From Ailanthus altissimus (Eukaryota > Streptophyta > Magnoliopsida > Sapindales > Simaroubaceae), in the NCBI GenBank assembly GCA_946807835.1, contig OX327712.1:18804001-18868000 (forward strand): a stretch of 64,000 nucleotides of DNA, written 5' to 3'. The position numbers and the translations under genes are program-made. Shown piece after piece: positions 1 to 16,260 of the stretch (its first letter is position 1; each line of letters starts with the position of its first letter). The notes under the pieces are model-generated. The model was not told the origin of the DNA, did no database searches, and saw only the letters and a list, made by a program, of their open reading frames with translations.

Positions 1-16
1 AGCAGATAATGTCATC

Positions 17-847
17 TTGGCTCATGAATTAGTGAGGGGATATAATAGAAAGAATGAGGTTCCTAGTTGTGTTCTCAAAATTAATCTGCGAAAGACTTAT
101 GATTCAATTTCTTGGGATTTCTTAGAAGAAGTTTTAATTGGTTTTAATTTTTTATATTCCTTCATCCGGCTAATCATGTGTTGTGTTAGAATAAGTATGT
201 TCTCTGTGATGGTAAATGATATCTTGGAAGGTCTTTTTCAGGGAAAGAAAGACTTGAGACAAGGGGATCCAATGTCTCATTTGTTATTTGTCCTTGCTGT
301 GGAGTATCTCAATAAAAGTCTTAATAGTATTCTAGAAGAAAACTTTACTTTTCATAAAGGATGCAAAAGATTGAAGCTGAACCATTTAATCTTTACTGAT
401 AATTTGCTACTTTTCTCTTATGGCGATACTAGTTCCATTAACCACTTCAATAATGTCTTAGAAGATTTTTACAAGACATCTGGTTTGAAATTAAATGTGA
501 ACAAGAGCTCTATATTCTTTGGACACGTTACTGGCCACACTAAAGATGTAATTTTACATTTAACCCAATTTCAGCATGGAGAGCTACCGGTCAAATATCT
601 TGGTGTCCCTTTAATCTCTGGGAGACTCAAGAAAGAACATTGTCAAGATCTGATCAGTAAAATAACAGTAAGAATTTCTAATTGGGAGGTTAAGAAACTC
701 TCCTATGTAGGGCATCTTCAACTGCTAAACTCTGTCTTAATGAGTATGCATATCTATTGGTGCTCTATTTTTGTCTTCCCAAAAATAGTTATCAAGGAAG
801 TGGAAGGTATACGTAGGAAATTCTTATGGCATAGTCCTGAATCTTAG
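17..847 (+). pseudogene. LINE reverse transcriptase domain fragment
   Basis: The 276-codon open stretch matches the LINE RT fold. It has a motif-A-like segment (KINLRKTYDS, where KIDL..AYDS is usual), a LRQGDPMS motif before the fingers/palm, and an FTDN box where active enzymes have F/Y-A-D-D. It then has the LKLNVNKSS and VKYLGVPL blocks typical of plant LINE RTs. The second aspartate of the catalytic pair is Asn here and the motif-A aspartate also appears to be Asn, so the enzyme should be inactive. The frame ends at 845-847 in the sequence that is then repeated downstream. Confidence 0.88.
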
Positions 848-1668
848 AAAACAAGAGGCTTAGTTGCATGGTCTCAAGTTTGCAAGCACAAGCGTGAATG
901 AGGATTAGGCATAAAATCTATACATACTTGGAATCAAGCAACAATGATTAAACATATTTGGGAGCTTCTAGCAGTTAAATCCTCCTTATGGGCTCGGTGG
1001 GTGATTGATAACAAGCTTAAAAGACTGTGCTTTTAGGGTATCACAAAACCAATTGATTGCAGTTGGGTTTGGCGAAATCTCCTGCAATGTAGAAACCAAG
1101 CAAAAAAGTTTTTTGGCTATGAATTGGGAAATGGCTCTAATTTTTCCTTTTGGTATAATCCATGAATATAGGGTGTTTCTTTATTAGACAAATTTCCTCA
1201 TATAAATATTAGGGACTCTCATATAAAAATAGTTATCAAAGAAGTGAAAGGTATATGTAGAAAATTCTTATAGCATGGTCCTGAATCTTAAAAAACAAGA
1301 GGTTTAGTTGCATGGTCTCAAGTTTGCAAGCACAAGAGTAAAGGGGGATTAAGCATAAAATCTATACATACTTAGAATCAAGCAGCAATGATTAAACATA
1401 TTTGGGAGCTTCTGGCAGTTAAATCCTCCATGTGGGCTCGGTGGGTGATTAATAACAAGCTTAGAAGACTGAGCTTTTGGAATATCACAAAACCAATTGA
1501 TTGCAATTCGGTTTGGCAGAATTTCCTATAATGTAGAAACCAAGCAAAAAAAAATTTTGGCTATGAATTGGGAAATGGCTCTAATTTTTTCTTTTGGTAT
1601 GATCCATGGATGTAGAGTGTTTCTTTATTAGACAAATTCCCTCATATAAATATTGGGAACTCTGATAT
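781..1668 (+). repeat. 444-bp tandem duplication inside the LINE
   Basis: The stretch starting AAAAATAGTTATCAA at 781 recurs at 1225, and both copies run to GACAAATT(T/C)CCTCATATAAATA (about 1180 and 1630). The offset is 444 bp throughout. The copies differ by scattered substitutions, so the duplication is not recent. Both carry the connecting region between RT and zf-RVT. Confidence 0.85.
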
Positions 1669-1689
1669 TCCAATTTATACAAAAGTTAA

Positions 1690-2374
1690 GGACCTCTGGC
1701 GTAATGGGATTTGGAATTTACCGGATCCGGTGGATGTACACACTGCCCAAGATTGGAAAATTTTCCACTCACACTTCTCTATTGCTTCTTGTGAAGATAA
1801 GATAATTTGGACTGGTTGCTCCAATAAAAAATTCTCTATTGCTAATGCATGTCAAAACTTATCAGAGACAGGTGCTAAGATCGGATGGTATAAACTACTA
1901 TAGAGTGCTCAATATATCTCTAAACATAGTTTTATCACATGGCTAGCCTTGAAGGACAAATTATCTACAAAAAGTAAATTGGCAAAATGGAGTCTTGTTC
2001 CTAATCCAAATTGCCCATTGTGTAGAAGTGGCATTGAGATGATACAACATCTATTTTTTGATTGCACATTTTCTAATGGTGTCTGAAAAATGGTCCTAGT
2101 GGCCTGTCAAATCCAGAGACGCCCTGTCACTTGGTGGAGAGAAGTATTTTATTTCTGTAGAAAAATTGGAGGCAAATCCTTACTTAGTAAAATTCGGAGG
2201 ATTGCTTTTTGTGCTTCCATCTATTGTATATGGCTTGAGTGTAATCAGGTGATGTTCCAACAAAAATCTCTCAATATTATGGATGTCTTTCGATGCATTA
2301 AGGATGTTGTATGGATTAAATGTCTGAGTATTTTAAATGATCAACCATTAAAATTTATTATAACAAAGTGGTGA
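1690..2374 (+). pseudogene. LINE C-terminal zf-RVT / RNase-H-like tail
   Basis: Translation gives the zf-RVT pattern of plant LINEs: WTGCSNKKFSI, then ITWLALKDKLSTKSKL, then the zinc-site run NCPLCRSG...IQHLFFDC (Cys-Cys-His-Cys). After that comes a tail with RPVTWWREVFYF and IYCIWLECNQVMF. The reading is interrupted by stop codons near 1901 and 2085. The last open part is 2090-2374. Confidence 0.75.
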
Positions 2375-2485
2375 CATTTGATTGTTATTGTCCTTTTTTG
2401 TTGTTCTGTGTTTTTTACTGTACTTCTATTTGTATCTCACTGGATTAACAATAAAATTATCTTTTTATTTATAAAAAAAATATTT

Positions 2486-2624
2486 TTTGGTACTAAGAAA
2501 AAAGAAATCTTATCTTACCTTTGAACATATTTTTATCTGTTGTACATTATGTGGTTAACAAGACAAATATTAATGTTGTCACTTCAAAGAATTTCTTTTA
2601 ATTTCCTTATTCTATAGAGGGAGG

Positions 2625-2658
<34 letters not shown>

Positions 2659-3533
2659 GAAGAGTAGAACACTACTCAATTAGAATGTTGTTTTTATAAT
2701 GGATCCTAAAAATTATTTCAACAACTTCACTGTGTACCAATGATATATAGCAATAATGACCGAAAGCAACTCAAAAAAGAGTTTGAAAAATATTACTCTT
2801 GAATTTATAAGTGGGTTTGTAAAGGTGATGGATAATATCAGTTATTAGAATAGTCTTTTATATTTTAAATTAATGACAGCCAGCGACAAGAAAATCTTCT
2901 GCTACATTTAAAAGAAGAGGACTACTACAAAGGGAGACATCACTGCCCACCGAAATTTGCAAACAAAATCTGCTCTCATTGAAGAAAAAGAAAGTCCCAT
3001 AAAGGAAAACAACAACCCACCTCCTAGGCATGCAGGAGGTGAGAATCGATGGAAAGCTTTTGAATTATAAGCCTTATTTATAACGAGCATGATATGTAAC
3101 AAACATTGAAGAGGCAAGAAATTTATCAATTTTTTTTTTCATCAAATGCAGCAGAATTCTCTACTATTTGCTCCCCAGTTATAAGATTTGAGTTATGAGC
3201 TCTTGGACTATAATTTGCTGGCAAATCAGTAGTATATGGGATATTTACCATTCCGCATACAAATACAATTGTTGAGCATTTTTGCAATATTATGCCTTCT
3301 GCCCAGTGAAATCCATTTATGGCAACACAGGTTGCAAGATATATCAAAGCATATTTTCTTGATTTACTAGTATATGTCTAAAATGGCACCAGAGACATTG
3401 GGAAAATTAAGAACACGATGGAAAAGACAACTTCGGTGTAGTTTTATTACAGAAAGCAGTTACTGCCAAGATGGTTTTAACAATTTTTATGTCCTTAAAG
3501 TTTGAGCATTTGCCTGGAGCGTAAGGTAATGAT
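2486..3533. other. Intergenic region and probable 3' flank of THA1
   Basis: No coding region is supported. It holds a 30-G homopolymer (2628-2657). The part next to 3534 should contain the 3' untranslated region of the minus-strand threonine aldolase gene. Small ORFs at 2908-3347 have no recognisable content. Confidence 0.5.
2628..2657 (+). repeat. Homopolymeric G tract of 30
   Basis: Thirty consecutive G follow the purine-rich lead-in GAGGGAGGGGA. This stands out in an AT-rich window. Length in such a run is unreliable in most sequencing. Confidence 0.95.
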
Positions 3534-6500
3534 TTATAAAGGAGTGAAAGATGGCAGTTTCTCCCACTCTAGTTTCCGTTTTCTTCTGCTAGTCCAGCGA
3601 AAGCTTGCTGCAATATACAAGTAAAGAGAAATATAAGCAAACAACTTTCAGCTTTGGTTCAAGAAATCAGCAATTGAGGTGGAGATTAGTATGGTCTTGA
3701 TAATCACCTGAATGCATGACAAAGTGAACTGCACATCGCTTTCAGAAACTTGATGGTGGAAGACAACTCTAATTCTGAAAGGATAAAAAGGAAATACCAG
3801 GATTAGCTTGATCTCTAATTTTGAAGTACTAATTTCATGAAATCCATTGTTTAGCATGCTGATATAAAAAGATAAATGACTTGGTATAAATTTACTTCTT
3901 TCAAAGCTAGACACGAATAAGTTGTGATTGCCTAAACATCTTAACAGTAGAATGGAAATCAGATGACATTTGAGTACTTAGACATACCTTGAATAGCTCT
4001 CTGGCATTATAAGTACACCATGTTCTTCCAACTTCTTGCATAGACTCTCTGCGTTCACTTTTGAGCCCTCTACTATGTCAAAATATAGCTGGAAATTAAC
4101 ATAGGTCAAATACCGAACTTGTTAGAATTCTTTGAATAATGTTTCTAACAACACTATTGAGAATAATGACAAACAACAAAACAGAGAAATCGGCATGATT
4201 TAGTAATTCATCTCTTCTTTTGGTCGTGTATCAGGGAAACTAAAGACAGAACTACTCATTAAAGCTAAGTCAAATTCTATTTGCAACTTTTCAATCTTGA
4301 GTACATAGCAAACTAGCAACTTGTCATGATTTGAACTTTTGTAAGAGCAACACTCACTATATTGGTCTCCACTGCATCCACATCCACTTGTAATCCTTTA
4401 ATTTGATTCAATCCTTCTGCAAATTAAAAGTAACCAAAATTTATGCAATAATTTGTAGAGTATGAGGAGGGAAAACACAACATTGATTCCTCCAACCAAA
4501 AAGATAGATTCATAAAATCAAGTAAATTAGTGAATGGGAATTATTTACCTGCCAACATTTTAGCTTTCTTGTGATCAGCCTCAAGCTTTCCAACATTTTC
4601 TTGTAAAGCAACCAACGCAGCAGCACAAAGGATACCAACCTGTCTCATCCCACCACCCAGGGTTTTCCGGAGCCTTCTAGCCTAAGGAAAAGAAAATTTA
4701 AAGTTAACAGTTAACTTTATCAGGAAGAAGATAGTACTGTTGTCAATCTTTAATGCAAAATTTTCATCATTACCTTGTTAATGAAATCTGTGGAACCAAC
4801 AATAACAGATCCAACTGGAGCACCAAGTCCTTTTGACAAGCACACCTGGTTCAAAAAGAAGTGATATGCATGAAGAAAGTACAGTTACTACAATAATACT
4901 ATCAAATAATGACCATAAATGGTCCAGGTTTGTCTATCAAATATCTGAGTAATCTTACCGAAACAGAATCAGCAGCCTGTACAAGCCTATGAACAGGAAC
5001 ACCAAGTGCCTAGAAGACCAATATTTCCAGATTAGATGGTTGCTCATATATGCTTTCAAAATTGAGAAGAAATAATAATGAGAAAGAGGAGAAGGTAATG
5101 GAACTGCCAAGAGAATATTTGGGCCAGAAAATGATCTTGAACTTTTCTCATGGCCTCACTGAATTACAACAATTAAAACAAAATATACAAAGAGACAATA
5201 ATCTTGGGATATGCAGACAAGTTGGTGTGTGAAGGAATTAAGATTTAAAATCTCTAAAGCGATGAATAAAGAACAAAATTAACTGAGTTTAGTAGAAAAG
5301 AGCATTTCACGTCAGAAGCAAAAAACAAAACGAAGCCTGTCAAGAAAACTGAAAGAAATCACAAAATTTTGGTTCTAGCGATAATAACTTGAAATATTTA
5401 AAATAATTAACTCACAACTGCTGCGTTGAAAATACGAGCCCCATCAATATGAAGCTTCAAACCATGCTTCTTGGCAATTTCTCCAACTCTATCTGTATAT
5501 TTGACAGAGAGACATCTACCACCGCAGCTGTGGTTAAAAGAACATTTATAAGAATTATTAGCCTCAAAAGGAATAAACAATGATTAAACAAATAGAAGAA
5601 AACATAATACTTCTCCGAGTTATGCACACTTGCTAGCATTCTGAAGACATGATACACAGGCAGCTCTAGATAGTACTTATGACATAAGAATAAAGGAAAC
5701 TGAATGCCTCATGAAAGACCATAATTTTTCAATTTCACAGACTAAATTTCAAAGAATGCCTCATTAAAGGAAACAGAATGCTCATACTTTCATCTACAGG
5801 TTAAATTCAAAGATGAAAGTACAAAGTCTACTGTAAGAAGAAGGAAAACAAAACTGTCAATACAAAATAATAGATTCCTTCCCAACAGATTAACATAATA
5901 TTCACCCAGTTGATGTAAAATGGAAATTATACTATATATAATATAGCAATTGAAAAATAGTATATATAATACATGAAGATCCATCTGTGCAGCAGACTAA
6001 GTTATAATATATGCAAAAAGATAACTCTGAAATAACTTCTACCAATACAATGACTCAAGTGCATCTTCTAAGCCTGAAAACTTGATTCCATTTACTCAAG
6101 CACCGCTCTTTATCTTATAATTGGAGTATCCAAAAGTACATGCAAGTGGAGAGCAATGACTTCTAACCTTATTACACAAACCTAGGTCACAAAGCCTCCA
6201 AGGTGACAAAATAAACATTAAACCTCTTGGCAGGAATAGGGAATAACTAACCAAATATCTTATAATTATGCAGCTCATGCTAAAACAATTTTATTTGGAG
6301 AAAATAATACTTTGCTTGTGTGTTCTCCAAACAGATAAGCCTGGTGGTTGGGTACACAAGTTCCCCTTTTGGATTTCTGATGGCTGCTTCAATTAAATTG
6401 ATGTCCATTGTTCCATCCTCGTTGTTCTTGACAGTCCTTGGATGCACACCACCAATTGTAGAAATGCCTCCATTCTCATAAATGTGAATATGAGAATTGT

Positions 6501-6753
6501 CTCCAAGAATGACTTCACTGCCCCTTGTGTCACAATGAATGAGCACACTAATGAGGTTACCCATTGTGCCTGATGGCACAAATAGAGCAGCTTCCTTGCC
6601 CATAACTTTTGCCATTTCTGATTCTAAGCGGAATGCAGTTGGATCATATGTTAATACATCATCATCAACCTCAGCATTTGCCATAGCAGCCCTCATTGCT
6701 TCAGTTGGTTTGGTGACAGTGTCTGACCGGAGATCCACTGTTCTGGTTACCAT
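3534..6753 (-). CDS. THA1: Low-specificity L-threonine aldolase (THA1-like)
   Basis: PLP enzyme that cleaves L-threonine (and allo-threonine) to glycine and acetaldehyde. Nine coding exons with GT-AG joints fit by frame: 6311-6753, 5416-5527, 4959-5009, 4774-4845, 4549-4681, 4358-4416, 3988-4088, 3708-3774 and 3534-3608, giving about 370 residues (Arabidopsis THA1 is about 358). Family landmarks are the start [17 protein letters not shown], the [10 protein letters not shown] segment, [13 protein letters not shown] with the His that stacks on [15 protein letters not shown] with the PLP-binding Asp, and [10 protein letters not shown] with the Schiff-base Lys. The C-terminus is odd. After the family-like SCIQQAF the frame reads RWTSRRKRK and stops at 3534. 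One base fewer in the T-run near 3602 would give a different short tail ending at 3569, so a small frameshift or assembly error is possible. The start is the first ATG before the conserved N-terminus. Confidence 0.93.
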
Positions 6754-8100
6754 TTTTTATACACTGATCCCAAAAAAAAAAAGAATTAAAAGGGACAACT
6801 GAAAATTGACTGATCATATCTTTTAAAGACTATAATAACTAAAAGAGGGTTCAAGAAACTCATAGTACAAATTCATCACTTGAAAAAAAAAAATCAATGC
6901 TTACAGAGTTTTTTTTCTGCCACCATTTGTGGATAATATGAACCAAAGCTTTTAACAATCAAGAAAATTTCAGTTGACCAAGAAACTTCAATTAAAAGTT
7001 GAATTACAAAAAATTTATAGTGAAGTAGGAACATAAAATTGATAAAAGAATTTCTGACATATGCAAACAAACTATTTTCTTTTCTTTAATTTCTTTTCTT
7101 TTTTCCTAAAGGACGTAACATCGAGCAGGTTGAAGCACCAAATTTAGCCATCTGACAAATTAGCCAAATCTTAGGATCAAAACAGAATATAATATGAGAC
7201 CATGTTGACCTCAATTATAATTGTGACTTATACCAGCCGCTGATTTTTTAGAATTTTCTGGTCAAACCAAAATCTGTAAAGGTTCAGTTACTAAATATCC
7301 TACCTGAGTCCAATACAAAGAGCTAAGGTTCAGTTACTTAAGACCTAGTCTTAAGGAAATTCAAGAACTTTTAGCTAGAAGCCTAGAACCCAACAAAGAC
7401 AGTTGGAGAGAGAGAAAAGGACCTGTCTAAGCACTTCTACTTTGCCTTAAAACAAAGATGAAAATACTTAAAATTAACCAAAATTCTCTCTTTTTAACCC
7501 AGAACTCCCACCTTTCAACTTGATTTTAGAAAATTTCTTCACTGAAACAATAACCCAGTTGCTAATATTCAGCAGACATGCAAAATCACAAAACCTTTTA
7601 CAAAATCGAGAGAATTTTCACTCTGAACTATAGTCTAAAAAAGTAATTAGGAAAAGGAAAACTGGCATACAGGCATAGCAAAATGCAGAATAAAAAATAG
7701 TATATACAATATGCAAAAGCAGAAAGTACTTTACCACAGAAAGCAATTCAAGAATCCTTGGACTATAACACTTCTTAACACTCACAGCCCCTTTTAAAAC
7801 AGAAGAAGCCCAACAATCTCTAAACACTATTCCAAAAGCTTGGCCAATAAATTCTCATCCAAGAAAAAAAAATTAGAGTCAAAACAAGTACTTTATTTCC
7901 TCTCTTTTTTGACTAAGCATAAAATACAAGAACTGAACCCACCAATCAAATATGAAAACATATGCATACACTTGCATGCATGCATGAACATACATATGTT
8001 TTGTTCTGTTGGGGCCTTATGTGAAAGGCAAAGGGCAAAACTAGACAAAAGTTAGGAGAGGGTCACATGAGAAACCTGAACCAGAATCAAGCAGCTGGCA
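6754..8100 (-). other. Upstream region of THA1, possible leader intron
   Basis: Read on the minus strand, a pyrimidine-rich run ending GGGATCAG lies 10 bases before the ATG. It looks like a splice acceptor with the intron ending at 6764, so a 5' UTR intron is possible, with a donor CAG/GTTTCTC near 8080. No coding sequence is recognisable here. The ORFs on either strand (7618-7827, 7840-8055) are short and featureless. Confidence 0.35.
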
Positions 8101-9319
8101 TCCAACACAGATGATGACAATTGACAACAGCAAATTTGCTTGTTGTCATTTGTATTTCCTTCATTGGCTTTTTTTTTCTTCTTTTTTCTGTTTGTAAATT
8201 AAAGTTGGTAAGATAAGGCTCCATGAATATACTTATATCTCATCTGATTAGTCTTTCTTTCTTTTCAACTTTGTGAAAAGTTCTGATTAGTCCTTAAATG
8301 ACATCTTTGTGGTTATTGCTTAAAAGTAGTGGGCTGGGTTATATTGAATTTGGCTGGCTTTTATTTTAGGTTCATAATGGGAAATTTTGGTTTGGCTTCC
8401 AATTTGTTGGGAACAATACTTATGAACACCAAAGGAAACTCCATTTGTCAAGCATGATAAGATCTTTTTTTTTCTGTTACTGCAATTAAAAATATGCAGA
8501 AATTTTTTGTAGAAAGCCTTCAAAAGAATTTAGGTAGCTTGAGATACATTAGAAGGGAAATATTATGGTAATTCTAATAACAAAATCTTTAGGGAGTGTA
8601 ATTAATGTGATAAATATTTCATCATAAAAATCCATTAGTTATTACTTGTTATCTTGAATGAATCTAGAATTTCTAGATTCTAATAATAAATAAAAACAAG
8701 ATAGCAATAATACTGAAAAGCAACTCGGATGTCAGAATCCCTGGATTCTAATAATTTTCAAGATTCTACAACTATGATAATTTTCTTTTTATTTTCTTCA
8801 TTTTAAAAATTTTACCCTATTTTCTTGGTCTAACTAAATTTATGTGGCCTTAATCTTGAACTTATAAGAGAGGTTTGGCGTTATCATTTTAACTTTTTTA
8901 TTGTGGATGAGAAATACTTGCGATAAATGGTATCAAAATGGACATAATTTTTTATTTTTTATATGGGTGTTCAAAAACTTTTGTCTCACAAAATTAATAG
9001 AGACGAGCAATAAAAAAAATTGGCTTATGATAAATAGATAGTGTGATGAAAATGTCAATTATTGAATTGATGAAAATGTCACGTTTATGTGAGAAAAAGA
9101 ATAAATTAGTATAAGACTTACAATAGTGAATAGATAATATCATAATTAGTCTTTTGAGTACAAACAAGAATCATCTCAGTGTGTGATACATGACACACCA
9201 ATTATTTTATAAAGAATCGCTATATGGTGTAATTTCTTTTAAATATTTTTATTACAAGTTTCAAAATTAAAATATTTTTTTGTTGTACATTTAAATAAAA
9301 TTAAAAATTTTAAAAATTG
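8101..9319. other. AT-rich intergenic DNA
   Basis: I see no gene, RNA or clear repeat here. An ORF at 8320-8523 on the minus strand has no recognisable domain. Confidence 0.5.
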
Positions 9320-9487
9320 AAATATGTTGTATGAATATATATATATATATAATTTAGTTGGCTATATAACTTATTATATAGCAATTCTCCTATACAATAC
9401 TATTTAATTAAAACACAATTTATAATATATTACGAAATTTCACTACATGTTTAAAAGTTCATTATACGATGAATTGCGTAACCCATT

Positions 9488-9523
<36 letters not shown>

Positions 9524-9863
9524 AGTGAGTTATTTAGTTCATCATATGATAACATTGTCATATGTCATTGTTTAATAAATTTATAATTTTTTTTTTATAA
9601 TTTTTATACAGTTTATAATGTATTACAAAATACTATCATGTGTCTAGAAGTTCACTATGTGTTGAGCTACGTAATTTATTAGATTAATTATATATATAGA
9701 AAAATGATCTAATAGGTTATATAATTTATCATATGGTGATCTCCTAGACACATAATAAAATTTTGTAACACATTATAAATTGTATAAAAATTATAAAAAA
9801 TTATAAATTTATTAAACAGTGACATGTGACAATATTACTCACTATATGGTGAACTGTGTAACT

Positions 9864-9897
<34 letters not shown>

Positions 9898-10130
9898 AAG
9901 AAGAAGCGAAACTAGATTGTAACCCACTTAAAAGAATCATAATTTTTTTTTCATTTTTTTTACATATTATAAATTATAAAAAAAATTGTATTGTAAATTT
10001 ATTAGACAATAATATATAATAGTGTTACTCACCATATGACAAACTATGTAACTTATTAGATCAATTATATATATATATTGAAGAAGAAGCCAAACTAAAA
10101 TGTAACCCATTTAAAAGAATCATAACTTTT
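9320..10130. repeat. Cluster of fold-back (MITE-like) repeat arms separated by (TA)n
   Basis: About 9520-9690 and 9708-9870 are long imperfect inverted copies of each other. For example, TGTCTAGAAGTTCACTATG on the left pairs with CATATGGTGATCTCCTAGACA on the right, and both arms share the TTTAATAAATTTATAATTTT block. The centre is near 9699. Further arms lie at about 9334-9500 (left-arm orientation) and 9945-10080 (right-arm orientation). The junction block ATATTGAAGAAGAAG(C/G)(C/G)AAACTA occurs at 9892 and again at about 10076. TA-microsatellites bound the arms (9494-9520, 9869-9896, 10067-10078). No protein is encoded. This fits a TA-targeting MITE family, but I cannot name it. Confidence 0.65.
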
Positions 10131-11044
10131 TTCCCTTTGGAATTGGAACCATATTTGTGGTCATGCATGAGCACACACACGTACCAAAAGATGACTACAG
10201 ATAAGTTTACATAATATCAACACTAATCACTAATAGTAGGATGTGTCTTATTTTACTTGTAAAATAAGATGCGACATATATAAATTTGAGGTACAAAATT
10301 CACAATCTTAAATATTAGCCTTAACCTTTAATAATACAAATAATAATCATCCCGCGCAGATAATAATACTCGTTTGTATAAGTAAAAATCTTTGATGTGG
10401 ATGCTTGTATGCAATAAGCGAAAACATAGTTTTAACTATACAATATTGCTTAGCTACCATAACAACATTGTATGGCTATAAAATTTGAAGAGAAATCCAC
10501 ATTTGGCTTAAATGTGATATATTCAATCTCCAGATAATGACCATACCTGCGTAAAATAAAACTAGCACGCAACTTCTAAGGAAAAAAGAAAGACAGGAGA
10601 GACAAGGTTGCTATGGAAGTCTGATCCTACCAAATGAATGCTGAATCGAAAATTAGATAGCCGGTTAACAGACGTACTATTACAGTTCCTCAATTTAATA
10701 ACAGTTTGCATGGTACATCGGAAAAATCAGATTAAGGTCTTTTCTGGTATTCTCTTAGCATTCAAACAGAAAACAGAGCTCATTTGTTGTCCCAGTTCTA
10801 CTGAAAACTTGAAGGGAAGATTTAGGTGCACTCTAGTAATTGTCCCTATGGCGACTCCAAAATGTTACATACAGGAAAACCTCATTTTAGTGGTTCCATG
10901 GACTCCCCAGGATTTACTGTGTTAAACAGGGAGATTTCGTGCATCTTCACGCAATCATCGGATAATTTTCTTGATAGTCATTCTTTCTTCATCCAATTGT
11001 TTGCTTCATTGTTCAGATTGCCAAATTTCTTCTGAAATTCCAGT
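10131..11044. other. Intergenic DNA and 3' UTR of CDC5
   Basis: No gene is supported. The several hundred bases left of 11045 are less AT-rich and probably hold the 3' untranslated region of the minus-strand CDC5 gene. The plus-strand ORFs at 10638-11035 look like chance openings there. Confidence 0.45.
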
Positions 11045-16143
<5,099 letters not shown>

Positions 16144-16225
16144 TCAATTTTTTCCCGACCGATTTGACCTCAAAAATGTGTTCGACAATGAATGCTGTGT
16201 ATGGATTGATTGATTGGATGGCAAA

Positions 16226-16256
16226 AACTAAAACCCTAAGCTAGGGTTAGGGTTTG
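16226..16256 (-). promoter_or_regulatory. Inverted telo-box pair in the CDC5 promoter/leader
   Basis: AAACCCTAA (16231-16239) and its inverse TTAGGGTTT (16247-16255) face each other with a short spacer, about 90-120 bp upstream of the CDC5 ATG. Interstitial telo-boxes of this form are common near the transcription start of plant housekeeping genes (translation, RNA processing), and TRB/telobox-binding proteins recognise them. That they act here is inferred from position. Confidence 0.6.
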
Positions 16257-16260
16257 TTCG

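Larger units (their letters stand above)
1..2485 (+). mobile_element. Decayed LINE (L1-type non-LTR retrotransposon), 5'-truncated by the window edge
   Basis: The plus strand reads through a reverse transcriptase domain (17-847), a connecting region and a C-terminal zinc-binding zf-RVT plus RNase-H-like tail (to 2374). It ends in an A-rich tail at about 2468-2485. This order (RT, then zf-RVT, then poly-A) is that of plant L1-type LINEs. Many in-frame stops, changed catalytic residues and an internal 444-bp duplication show that it is dead. No LTRs are present. The 5' part (endonuclease) lies outside the window. Target-site duplications cannot be judged because the left end is missing. Confidence 0.88.

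Noticed and set aside
16231..16255. Interstitial telomere array
   Set aside because: Only two telo-box units, placed at a promoter. There is no array of TTTAGGG repeats.
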